A stretch of 64,000 nt of DNA from assembly GCA_965222835.1 (NCBI GenBank), contig CBDCUQ010000004.1, positions 434,001 through 498,000 of the forward strand, given 5' to 3'. This document shows positions 51,741 through 59,688 of the stretch, in pieces (within the stretch, counting starts at the first letter, position 1; each line of letters begins with the position of its first letter). The notes under the pieces were generated by a model. It was not told the origin of the DNA, did no database searches, and saw only the letters and a list, made by a program, of their open reading frames with translations. The DNA comes from CBDCUQ01 sp965222835 (GTDB taxonomy: Bacteria; Pseudomonadota; Alphaproteobacteria; Rhizobiales; Hyphomicrobiaceae). The position numbers and the translations under genes are program-made.

Positions 51741-52028
51741 TCAGTGATCATCGTCTTCGGAATAATATTCGACCGCGTCGCTGAGGCCGTAATCATCTCC
51801 ACGTGTCGCGCTCTCTGCTTCATCTTCGGATGACTGGGACTTGCGCTTGCTCGATCTGCGAAGTTTGTCGAGAGCTTTGTACGTGTCATCGAGGTTGGAG
51901 CGCGGACCAGATCTGGAGAAGATCTTAGACGCGCCTTGCTTGACAGCGCGAGCACCACCGGCACTTGCCTCTTTTAATGGGCAAATTAAGAGCAGTGGCA
52001 CCAACCAGAGGAGGCTAATCCGTAACAT
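51741..52028 (-). CDS. Small secreted protein, unknown
   Basis: A 95-residue protein with signal peptide MLRISLLWLVPLLLICPLKE ending near EASAG. The mature 72 residues are Lys/Arg/Ser rich, then acidic (DEAESATRGDDYGLSDAVEY...SEDDDH). A good ribosome-binding site (GGGAGGATT) stands before the ATG, supporting it as a real gene. No family is recognised. It is the downstream neighbour of a small membrane protein gene on the same strand. Confidence 0.6.
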   Translation of the reverse strand: MLRISLLWLVPLLLICPLKEASAGGARAVKQGASKIFSRSGPRSNLDDTYKALDKLRRSSKRKSQSSEDEAESATRGDDYGLSDAVEYYSEDDDH

Positions 52029-52097
52029 GCTGAAATCCTCCCTGTTCGTAGGTTCAATCCCAGTCGAACATAGCTTAAGATCGAAAACGCCCGCGTC

Positions 52098-52484
52098 TCA
52101 GCCGGCGAAACCCTGGTACGTCAGCCACGCGCCAAGCAACAGGATCACCGCGGCGCTTGCTTTGAGGGTGGTCTCTGACCCGATCAGGTTTGCGGCAATC
52201 TGCGACCCTGCGCTGGGATACACAATGCGGACGGTTCCTTTGAGGAGTGACATCCAGCCGAGGATGGTAATGATCACGCGCCAGTCGGCGACCCAAATGT
52301 TGTGGTAGAGGACCATCGCCATGCCGATGACGAAGACCATGGCACCTGAAACATAGTAGAGCCCGGCGTCTTTGAGGAAGTTCTCAGCCATTGTCGTGTA
52401 GTGGGCCGGATTAAGCAGGACGCCTATGCCGACGGCAACGAACAGGGGCCCTATGAGGCATGCCAACAGGATCGAGGTATCCAT
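52098..52484 (-). CDS. Small four-helix membrane protein, unknown
   Basis: A 128-residue protein with four hydrophobic segments (LLACLIGPLFVAVGIGVLLN; LYYVSGAMVFVIGMAMVLYH; DWRVIITILGWMSLLKGTVR; ASAAVILLLGAWLTYQGFAG). AAGGAG lies before the ATG. Small proteins of this shape are found in many proteobacteria without known function. It is expressed leftward, upstream of the small secreted protein. Confidence 0.7.
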   Translation of the reverse strand: MDTSILLACLIGPLFVAVGIGVLLNPAHYTTMAENFLKDAGLYYVSGAMVFVIGMAMVLYHNIWVADWRVIITILGWMSLLKGTVRIVYPSAGSQIAANLIGSETTLKASAAVILLLGAWLTYQGFAG

Positions 52485-52632
52485 CTCGCTAACTCCTTAT
52501 GTGGGCGGGTTGCTTGTGTATGCTGCCGAAATATTACACTGATCAGGACTGTGAATGGGCAATTTTTTGTTCGCGTAGGTTGGGGCAACGTGCTGGTGTG
52601 CATTCGACGCGCATAAAGCGAGTTGTTTCTCA

Positions 52633-52926
52633 ATGACACCCGATCAAAAGGCACTCAAGGCGCAGTACAAGAAACTGTTTGCGTCGATATCGGAGATCCT
52701 ATTGAAGGCGGATCCCATCGGTATCGGATACGTGCCGGATGAATACGATCTGGAAGCTGGAACAATTCTCCCGCGACTGCCGTCGGCGCAGTCGGCGGAC
52801 GATGTTCAAACGATCTTGTATGAGGAATTCTGCGATTGGTTTGGCCCCGCAACTGCCGGGTCACGGGAGGTGTATGCAGTTCCGGCTGCCGCGATTTGGG
52901 AACTGTGGTCCCGCACGAGGCCGTGA
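52633..52926 (+). CDS. Small conserved soluble protein, unknown
   Basis: A 97-residue protein. The pattern LLKADPIGIGYVPDEYDLEA, then GTILPRLPSAQSADDVQTIL, then YEEFCDWFG and IWELWS is one I recognise as a widespread small family (related to DUF1871-type proteins), with conserved acidic and Trp residues. Function unknown. It is convergent with marC-like and divergent from the membrane protein gene. Confidence 0.65.
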   Translation: MTPDQKALKAQYKKLFASISEILLKADPIGIGYVPDEYDLEAGTILPRLPSAQSADDVQTILYEEFCDWFGPATAGSREVYAVPAAAIWELWSRTRP

Positions 52927-52944
52927 CTGGGGCACCGTTGAGTT

Positions 52945-53577
52945 TCAAGCCAATCCGGGCAGGACCGCTTTGAGGCCGACGACAACCATTTCAACGGCAA
53001 TGGCCATCAGGATCATGCCCATCAGCCGGGTCATGATCACGCGCATCGTATCCGAAAGTATCTTGCCGAAGAACGATGCGAAGTAGAGTACGACAAATAG
53101 CATGGCCAAGACGGCGGCGATGATCGCGCCGACCAGAGATAGCGTCGCGGCGCTGTCCGAATGTCCGGCGTAAATGATAATGGTTGCGATGGTTCCGGGG
53201 CCGACGATCATCGGAAATGTAATCGGGTAGAAGGCGAGACTGTTCAGTTCCGCCATGTGGTTCTGCTCTCTTTCCGTTCCGTGATGCGACGTGATGCTGG
53301 AGCCGTTGAGCATCGACCATGCAATGTGTGCGAGCACAATGCCGCCGGCAATGCGGAACTCGTCGATGGAAATACCGAAGAAGCCGATGATCGCCTTGCC
53401 GGCGATGAGAATGACGGCGCACATGATCGCCGAAAAGATTGCGATCCGGACCGCAAGACCGCGTTGGTCGGAGACGGTGAATTCGGAGGTCATGGCCAAG
53501 AATATCGGCAGGTTCACGAACGGGTTCATGATCGCAAAGAATGCGCCGAATGCCTTGGTCAGGAGGGCAAAGTCCAT
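52945..53577 (-). CDS. MarC family integral membrane protein
   Basis: A 210-residue protein with six membrane helices. Family features: FFAIMNPFVNLPIFLAMTSE near the start, then IGFFGISIDEFRIAGGIVL, then AFYPITFPMIVGPGTIATII in the middle. MarC proteins were once linked to multiple antibiotic resistance but are now regarded as of unknown function, possibly transport. It stands next to katG, divergent. Confidence 0.9.
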   Translation of the reverse strand: MDFALLTKAFGAFFAIMNPFVNLPIFLAMTSEFTVSDQRGLAVRIAIFSAIMCAVILIAGKAIIGFFGISIDEFRIAGGIVLAHIAWSMLNGSSITSHHGTEREQNHMAELNSLAFYPITFPMIVGPGTIATIIIYAGHSDSAATLSLVGAIIAAVLAMLFVVLYFASFFGKILSDTMRVIMTRLMGMILMAIAVEMVVVGLKAVLPGLA

Positions 53578-53753
53578 GGGTGTCTCGGCAGATGATCCAA
53601 GTTCGCAAGTCTTCGCACGATTCCACGGGCATTGTGCTGAAACATTCGATTAGACAGCCTTATTGCAAGTATCAGATATGAAAATTTTACCTGATGACTG
53701 AGATTGGGTAGACGGATGGTCGATGGCATTGCTTTCCGCGAAAGGACTTTGAG

Positions 53754-55943
53754 ATGAATGAGATTAGTAAGTGCCCGGTGCATGGTGTGCGGGCACGCGT
53801 GACGTTTTCGGGCCAGTCCAACCAGGATTGGTGGCCAAACCAGCTGAATTTGAGAATCCTGCATCAGAATGCGCCGGCCGGAAATCCAATGGGCGGCGCT
53901 TTTGATTATGCGGAAGCGTTCAAGACGCTCGATCTTCAAGCGCTGAAGCGGGACCTCACGGTGCTGATGACGGATAGTCAGGATTGGTGGCCGGCCGACT
54001 ATGGTCATTACGGCGGCCTTTTCATTCGCATGGCTTGGCACAGCGCAGGCACGTATCGCACAGCGGACGGGCGCGGCGGGGCCGGGTCTGGCAACCAACG
54101 TTTCGCGCCTGTGAATAGCTGGCCTGACAACGGCAATCTCGATAAAGCGCGCCGTCTGTTGTGGCCGATCAAACAGAAGTACGGCAACGCCATCTCGTGG
54201 GCGGATCTGATGATTCTTGCTGGCAACGTTGCCATCGAGTCGATGGGTGGCAAGACCTTTGGATTTGCCGGCGGCCGCGACGACATTTGGGAGCCGGAGG
54301 AAGATATCTACTGGGGCGCGGAAGACACCTGGCTCGGCGACAAACGTTATTCGGGTGACCGTGAGCTCGAACGCCCGCTCGCTGCTGCGCAGATGGGTCT
54401 CATCTACGTCAATCCCGAAGGTCCCAATGGCGAGCCGGATCCGATCAAGTCGGGTCGTGATATTCGTGAAACCTTCGCGCGCATGGCGATGAACGACTAC
54501 GAGACCGTGGCGCTAACCGCCGGTGGGCACACCTTTGGCAAAACGCACGGTGCTGGTGAGGGGACTGTTGGTCCCGAGCCGGAAGCTGCGCCTATCGAGG
54601 CGATGGGTTTCGGCTGGCTTAGTGACTACAAGAGCGGCAAGGGGCGTGACACGATCACCAGCGGACTCGAAGGTTCTTGGACGCCTAACCCGATCAAGTG
54701 GGACATGACCTATTTCGATGTGCTGTTCGGTTACGAGTGGGAGTTGACCAAGAGCCCTGCCGGTGCCTGGCAGTGGACGTCGAAGGATCTCAAGGAGACG
54801 GATATGGCGCCGGATCCGGAAGATCCCAGCAAGAAAGTGCCGATCATTATGTCCACCGCTGATATGGCGATGCGGATGGATCCGGCCTACGAGAAAATTT
54901 CGCGCCACTTCCACAAGAATCCCGAAGAGTTTGCGGATGCCTTTGCGCGCGCGTGGTTCAAGCTCACGCATCGCGATATGGGCCCCAGACCGCGTTATCT
55001 TGGCCCAGAGGTGCCGGCCGAGGATCTTATCTGGCAGGATCCTATTCCTGCGGTGGATCATACGTTGATTGACGGCATGGATATCGCCGACCTCACGGCC
55101 AAGATCCTCGCCTCAGGTTTATCGATCGCCGAGCTCGTCTCCGCGGCCTGGGCGTCGGCCTCGACCTTCCGCGGCTCCGACAAGCGGGGTGGTGCGAATG
55201 GTGCTCGCATCCGACTCGCACCACAGAAGGATTGGGAGGCCAACGAGCCTGACAAGCTGGCAAAGGTTCTGGGCGTTCTCGAGGGGATCCAGTCAGCGTT
55301 CAACGGTGCCCAGTCCGGCGGCAAGAAGGTGTCTCTTGCTGACCTTATTGTACTTGGCGGTGGTGCCGCGGTTGAGCAGGCGGCAAAGGCTGCGGGGCAT
55401 GATGTGGAGGTGCCCTTCTCGCCGGGGCGGATGGACGCTACGGCCGCGCAGACCGATGCAGAGTCGTTCGATGTCTTGGAACCCGAGGCGGATGGCTTCC
55501 GCAACTACGCGAAGACGACCTATGCGGTGTCAGCCGAGGAAATGCTGGTCGACAAGGCCCAACTTCTAACACTCACGGCGCCTGAAATGACGGTTCTTGT
55601 TGGCGGCTTGCGCGTTCTTGGGGCGAACCATGGGCAGTCCAAGCACGGTGTGCTGACCAAGCAGCCTGGAAAGCTTACGAACGACTTCTTCGTGAACCTT
55701 CTCGACATGGCCACGGCGTGGTCGCCGGCCGATAAAGATGCGGAGGTGTTCGAGGGTCGCCACCGCGCCACGGGTAAGGTAGTCTGGACCGGTACGCGTG
55801 TGGACCTCATCTTCGGTTCCAACTCGCAACTGCGTGCGCTTGCCGAAGTCTACGCGCAGGACGACGCGAAGGATAAGTTTGTGCGCGATTTCGTGGCGGC
55901 CTGGAACAAGGTGATGAATGCGGACCGCTTCGATTTGGCCTGA
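53754..55943 (+). CDS. katG: Catalase-peroxidase
   Basis: Bifunctional haem enzyme that removes hydrogen peroxide. 729 residues, two-domain architecture. The N-terminal active site has distal Arg/Trp/His in FIRMAWHSAGTYR, the Met-Tyr-Trp cross-link partners in GLIYVNPEGPNG, and proximal His in ALTAGGHTFGKTHGAG. The C-terminal half is the usual inactive duplicate (LVSAAWASASTFRGSDKRGG). AAAGGA precedes the ATG. The upstream 176 bases should carry its promoter; I could not pick an OxyR site with confidence. Confidence 0.97.
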   Translation: MNEISKCPVHGVRARVTFSGQSNQDWWPNQLNLRILHQNAPAGNPMGGAFDYAEAFKTLDLQALKRDLTVLMTDSQDWWPADYGHYGGLFIRMAWHSAGTYRTADGRGGAGSGNQRFAPVNSWPDNGNLDKARRLLWPIKQKYGNAISWADLMILAGNVAIESMGGKTFGFAGGRDDIWEPEEDIYWGAEDTWLGDKRYSGDRELERPLAAAQMGLIYVNPEGPNGEPDPIKSGRDIRETFARMAMNDYETVALTAGGHTFGKTHGAGEGTVGPEPEAAPIEAMGFGWLSDYKSGKGRDTITSGLEGSWTPNPIKWDMTYFDVLFGYEWELTKSPAGAWQWTSKDLKETDMAPDPEDPSKKVPIIMSTADMAMRMDPAYEKISRHFHKNPEEFADAFARAWFKLTHRDMGPRPRYLGPEVPAEDLIWQDPIPAVDHTLIDGMDIADLTAKILASGLSIAELVSAAWASASTFRGSDKRGGANGARIRLAPQKDWEANEPDKLAKVLGVLEGIQSAFNGAQSGGKKVSLADLIVLGGGAAVEQAAKAAGHDVEVPFSPGRMDATAAQTDAESFDVLEPEADGFRNYAKTTYAVSAEEMLVDKAQLLTLTAPEMTVLVGGLRVLGANHGQSKHGVLTKQPGKLTNDFFVNLLDMATAWSPADKDAEVFEGRHRATGKVVWTGTRVDLIFGSNSQLRALAEVYAQDDAKDKFVRDFVAAWNKVMNADRFDLA

Positions 55944-55990
55944 TCTGGCCAAGCGGTTGGCGAATGGGATGTGCGATCGGCAAAAAACAC

Positions 55991-56014
55991 GGCCGCCGGG
56001 TTTCCCCGGCGGCC
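55991..56014. terminator. Terminator between katG and pqqA
   Basis: GGCCGCCGGG-TTTC-CCCGGCGGCC, a ten-pair GC stem. On the minus strand it is followed by GTGTTTTTTG, so it is a proper intrinsic terminator for pqqA; it may also stop katG reading. Confidence 0.85.
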
Positions 56015-56039
56015 GGACGCATAGAATGCATCATCGACG

Positions 56040-56129
56040 TTAGATGACGTCGATCTCAGCCGGCAGGTACGAGGTCACCTCGAGGCCGACTTCCTGCTCG
56101 CGCACGGCGGGCTTGGTCCAGGTCTTCAT
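56040..56129 (-). CDS. pqqA: PQQ precursor peptide PqqA
   Basis: A 29-residue peptide, MKTWTKPAVREQEVGLEVTS then YLPAEIDVI. It has the hallmark Glu-x3-Tyr (E17 and Y21) that PqqE cross-links in PQQ synthesis, in the context EVTSY seen in known PqqA peptides. AAGGAGA lies eight bases before the ATG. A strong terminator follows at 55991-56014, so it is transcribed alone. No pqqBCDE gene is in the window, so it is an orphan copy, and the biosynthetic genes should be elsewhere. Too short for normal gene calling. Confidence 0.9.
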   Translation of the reverse strand: MKTWTKPAVREQEVGLEVTSYLPAEIDVI

Positions 56130-56259
56130 GGTCTTTCTCCTTTTTGTCTCCGGCATTGTGCCGGGTAACTGCGCCGATATAGATGGCCAATCGATTAGCG
56201 GCCAATCATATTTTGAAAACAAACGATCACCTTTTCTTATGAAAGAATTGGCGCCAGAC

Positions 56260-57411
56260 CTACTCAGGCTTCTGCCAATTCCGAAACCGGTAGCCGTGGC
56301 CGGTGACGGTTTCGATAGAGCGGGACCAGGGCCCCAGCTTCCGCCGGAGTGCGCTGATTGCAACGTCTACTCGGTTCGAGCCTTCGTACGGCTGCTGCCA
56401 GACGGCGCTCAGGAGATCGTCGCGCGACACAACATTCGGGGAATGTGCGGTCAGCATTTTCATAATGCCAAACTCTATCGGCGTAAGTGTAACTTCCCCA
56501 TCCTCGATGACCAAACATTTGCCGGCGATGTCGAAGCGGATTGGGGACTGTTCGCCTGGTTGGGTCTCTGCGATTTTTGGTTTGGCCGTGCTGGTCGTTG
56601 TTTCGCCCAGAAGGAACGTGTTGGCCAAGCGGGCAATCTTGTCACCGCCAAACCAAGGTGGATGGGTGCGGCCATCCAATGTCACAAGGTGGGCATTGGG
56701 AAGCTTTGCCACCAAGGCGCGGCCATTTTCGAAGGGAATGGCCCGGTCGCCCGCGCGATGAATAACAAGGCAATCGGCTGAGACCTTACTGACCACTTCG
56801 GTAGCCGACATGGTGTACGTCAGTCCAAGAAGATCATCGGCTGCGTCTGCGGAACACGCCGCCCGCGTTTGCTTCGCGAATGCATCGAGTTGTTCTGCAT
56901 CGGCATCGGGGAGAAAGATATCGGCAAGCGCGCGCGATCCCATGCCCCAATGCGCGCGCACGACGCTTCGTACCGCGTCTTGGACGTCGCGAGAGCAAAT
57001 GTCGGGACCATTGAGGAAGGATCCGCAGAAGACAATCCTTTCGACGTTTTTTGGATGGCGGATGGTGTGGCGGATGGCGATCGGTCCCGCGCAAGATACT
57101 GCGAATAGGGCGTAGGTTTCTTCGCCGAGTTCGGTTGCCACATCATCAAGTAGATCGACTTCATATTCCAACGTACGTGGTTTGACATTTCGATCGCTCA
57201 ACCCAACGCTGGGACGGTCGTAACGCACGATTGTCAGGCCTTGGCCTAGCTGTTCGAAAAACGTGCGAAAGGGTTCATAGTCCCAATCCTTCTGCACGTG
57301 GCTGATCCACCACGCTGGGCAGATGACCAAGGGCCCCGTTCCGTTTTTGGCATAGGCAACACTTTGACCCAACCGATCGCGGAAAAACCTGACGTGCGGG
57401 GTTGTTGTCAT
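56260..57411 (-). CDS. Alpha/beta hydrolase fused to an OmpR-type winged-helix DNA-binding domain
   Basis: 383 residues. Residues 1-275 form an alpha/beta hydrolase (LVICPAWWISHVQKDWDYEP, IVRYDRPSVGLSD). The catalytic triad looks intact: Ser106 in ALFAVSCAGP, Asp222 in HRAGDRAIPF and His250 in DGRTHPPW. Residues 285-383 form a PhoB/OmpR winged helix: CLVIEDGEVTLTPIEFGIMK, then SRDDLLSAVWQ, then NRVDVAISALRRKLG and IETVTGHGYRF. The order hydrolase first, DNA-binding second is unusual; it suggests a one-component regulator sensing a small molecule with the hydrolase fold. AAGGAC precedes the ATG. It lies 130 bases upstream of pqqA on the same strand. Confidence 0.85.
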   Translation of the reverse strand: MTTTPHVRFFRDRLGQSVAYAKNGTGPLVICPAWWISHVQKDWDYEPFRTFFEQLGQGLTIVRYDRPSVGLSDRNVKPRTLEYEVDLLDDVATELGEETYALFAVSCAGPIAIRHTIRHPKNVERIVFCGSFLNGPDICSRDVQDAVRSVVRAHWGMGSRALADIFLPDADAEQLDAFAKQTRAACSADAADDLLGLTYTMSATEVVSKVSADCLVIHRAGDRAIPFENGRALVAKLPNAHLVTLDGRTHPPWFGGDKIARLANTFLLGETTTSTAKPKIAETQPGEQSPIRFDIAGKCLVIEDGEVTLTPIEFGIMKMLTAHSPNVVSRDDLLSAVWQQPYEGSNRVDVAISALRRKLGPWSRSIETVTGHGYRFRNWQKPE

Positions 57412-58027
57412 CGTCCTTAGGCCGACTTCACAATATTCTCACGGACTTCTCATGCGCTGCTCAGGACCGTAGTGCGCGCTCCACGGTATCCAAGAGGCAG
57501 GCCCACTTGCAACAGAAAGGTCGCTTCGATGTATTCAGCTCTGAAAGCCCTTGCCGCGCGCAGGACGGACAAGGACAACCGCCATGACGTCCGCGAGCAT
57601 GCTTATCCACTTCCAAAGAGTTTTGGTGGCCTGCTGGAAGGTGTCGGTCCCACGATGGCCGACTTATCGGCACTCGGACTCTTGCGCGGCGTTATGAGCC
57701 GCTGAGGCCGGTAATCGTCCGTATTGTTGTATCACGTGATGCGCTGGCACATTCGGAGCCGGCGCTCGCGTCGTGCAGATGGCAAAATCTCTTGGACGTT
57801 GACGAAACCGGATGCCGATACCTGTCGTATCAACCAGGTAGGCGTATGGCGCGCAGCGGCATGCTAAATTTTTTGCGTACCATTAGCTGGGCAAACTGAT
57901 GCTCGGGGTTGCGTATGAGGTGCATCGCGACGTTCGCATCGTGCTCAGAAAACGTCTGTTGAGCCTGAGGCTCGGAGGCGTGTAACGTTCGGTCTGGGTT
58001 TTCGAAATTACATCATTGGGGCCGGGC
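57412..58027. other. Divergent intergenic region between the fusion regulator and the Rieske-GltS gene
   Basis: About 615 bases that hold the promoters of both genes and one possible small gene at 57529-57705. No strong palindromic operator is obvious. Confidence 0.4.
57529..57705 (+). CDS. Possible small protein, unknown
   Basis: A 58-codon frame starting MYSALKALAARRTDKDNRHD and ending SALGLLRGVMSR. AGAAAGG stands about nine bases before the ATG. Nothing in it is recognised. The amino-acid make-up is reasonable for a small protein, but a chance frame in GC-rich DNA is equally likely. Confidence 0.3.
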   Translation: MYSALKALAARRTDKDNRHDVREHAYPLPKSFGGLLEGVGPTMADLSALGLLRGVMSR

Positions 58028-59638
58028 ATGAAGAAAGTTTCGGTAGGGAAATATGACGACTTCAATGACAGGGAGCCTACGTACGCGCTGATCGGCGAGG
58101 TTGATCTCGTCGTTATTCGATATGACGATACCGTTTCGGTTCTTTACGGCCGTTGTCTGCACCGCGGCGCGCTGATGGCTGATGGTTATGTTGAAGGCAA
58201 CAATTTGTTCTGCGGCGTCCATTATTGGGATTACCGCCTGGACAGCGGCGTCTCCGAATACAGCAACGACGAAGCTCTCAAGAAGTTCTCGGCATGGATC
58301 GAGAATGGGGAGGTTCTTGTTGACGAGGACGAAATCACGGATTGGGCGACGGCGCATCCGCAGCCTTTCGATCGGTCAGCATATCTTGGCCAATATGCGG
58401 ATACGAGCCATGGTACGGACGAAGAGCCTCACAATGCGCTCATACAGAACTATGCCCGTGACGGACTTTCCAAGACCGGGCACCATGGCAAAGTGGATGC
58501 GATGGGCGTCCCCCGCGCTCAGCTCCCAAGCTGGGATGACATTCAAATCCTGACGGCACAGCTCCACCGTGCGCCGCTTTTAGACGAGACTGCTGTTGGG
58601 ACAGATGTGGTGATCGGGCCGAATGCACAAAAGCCGTTGCATCTTGCCATTCCACTGTTTGTTTCTGACATGAGCTTCGGAGCGTTATCGGCGCCCGCGA
58701 AGGTCGCGCTTGCGCGTGGTGCTGAATTGGCCGGCACCGGGATCTGTTCAGGCGAAGGTGGCATGCTGCCTGATGAGCAAGCAGAAAACTCTCGCTATTT
58801 CTATGAGCTTGCTTCGGCCAGGTTTGGATTTGATTGGGAGAAGCTTTCGCGGGTTCAGGCCTTTCACTTCAAGGGCGGGCAAGGTGCGAAGACGGGCACC
58901 GGCGGGCATCTTCCAGGCGACAAAGTCAAGGGCAAGATCGCGGAAGTGCGTGGCCTCGAAGAGGGACAGCCTGCCATTTCACCGTCACGCTTTCCGGATT
59001 GGGTAGAGGTGCGCCAAATCCGGGCCTTTGCCGATGAAGTGCGGGACCGGACAGGCGGTATTCCGATCGGTTACAAGCTTTCCGCCCAGCACATAGAATT
59101 GGATATCGATGCTGCGCTGGAAGTGGGTGTCGATTACATCATTCTCGATGGCCGTGGAGGTGGAACGGGCGCCGCTCCCATCATTTTCCGCGATAACATC
59201 TCTGTGCCCACGATCCCCGCCTTGGCGCGCGCCCGGCGTCATCTTGATGGCTTGGGGCGAAAAGACGTCACGCTTGTCATCACAGGTGGCTTAAGAAAGC
59301 CTGCCGATTTCATTAAGGCGATGGCGTTGGGAGCTGACGCAATCGCCATTTCCAATGCGGCAATGCAGGCGATCGGCTGTATCGCCATGCGGGCCTGCCA
59401 TACTAACAATTGCCCCGTCGGGATCGCGACCCAAAAGCCGCACTTAGTAAGTCGATTGATTGTCGAGAAGTCGGCTCAACAACTCAACAACTTTTTTGAT
59501 GCCTCGGTGGAGCTGATGCAGGTGATGGCGCGCGCTTGCGGTCATGATCATCTTTCGAAGTTTTCTGCCGATGATCTCACCACATGGAAGAAGCACATGG
59601 CCGATCTTTCGGGCGTTCGGTATGCCGGTGTTGGTTGA
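58028..59638 (+). CDS. Rieske domain fused to a GltS-type FMN/3Fe-4S enzyme (glutamate synthase family)
   Basis: 536 residues from the ATG at 58028. Residues 1-105 are a Rieske 2Fe-2S domain with ligands C43-H45 and C62-H65 (RCLHRGALMADG and FCGVHYWDYR). Residues about 140-530 are the FMN-binding synthase barrel of glutamate synthase: VSDMSFGALSAPAKVALARG, SRVQAFHFKGGQGAKTGTGG, YIILDGRGGGTGAAP. The 3Fe-4S Cys are C451, C457 and C462 (GCIAMRACHTNNCPVG). The glutaminase domain is missing, so ammonia, another amine or no amine donor is used. The Rieske domain would pass electrons to the FMN/3Fe-4S site. It is followed after 50 bases by a second Rieske-fused enzyme. The substrate is unknown. Confidence 0.88.
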   Translation: MKKVSVGKYDDFNDREPTYALIGEVDLVVIRYDDTVSVLYGRCLHRGALMADGYVEGNNLFCGVHYWDYRLDSGVSEYSNDEALKKFSAWIENGEVLVDEDEITDWATAHPQPFDRSAYLGQYADTSHGTDEEPHNALIQNYARDGLSKTGHHGKVDAMGVPRAQLPSWDDIQILTAQLHRAPLLDETAVGTDVVIGPNAQKPLHLAIPLFVSDMSFGALSAPAKVALARGAELAGTGICSGEGGMLPDEQAENSRYFYELASARFGFDWEKLSRVQAFHFKGGQGAKTGTGGHLPGDKVKGKIAEVRGLEEGQPAISPSRFPDWVEVRQIRAFADEVRDRTGGIPIGYKLSAQHIELDIDAALEVGVDYIILDGRGGGTGAAPIIFRDNISVPTIPALARARRHLDGLGRKDVTLVITGGLRKPADFIKAMALGADAIAISNAAMQAIGCIAMRACHTNNCPVGIATQKPHLVSRLIVEKSAQQLNNFFDASVELMQVMARACGHDHLSKFSADDLTTWKKHMADLSGVRYAGVG

Positions 59639-59688
59639 TACGCGAAATCGTGCCCGGCGGCTGAAACGAATTCAGGAAGGGCGAGTCG

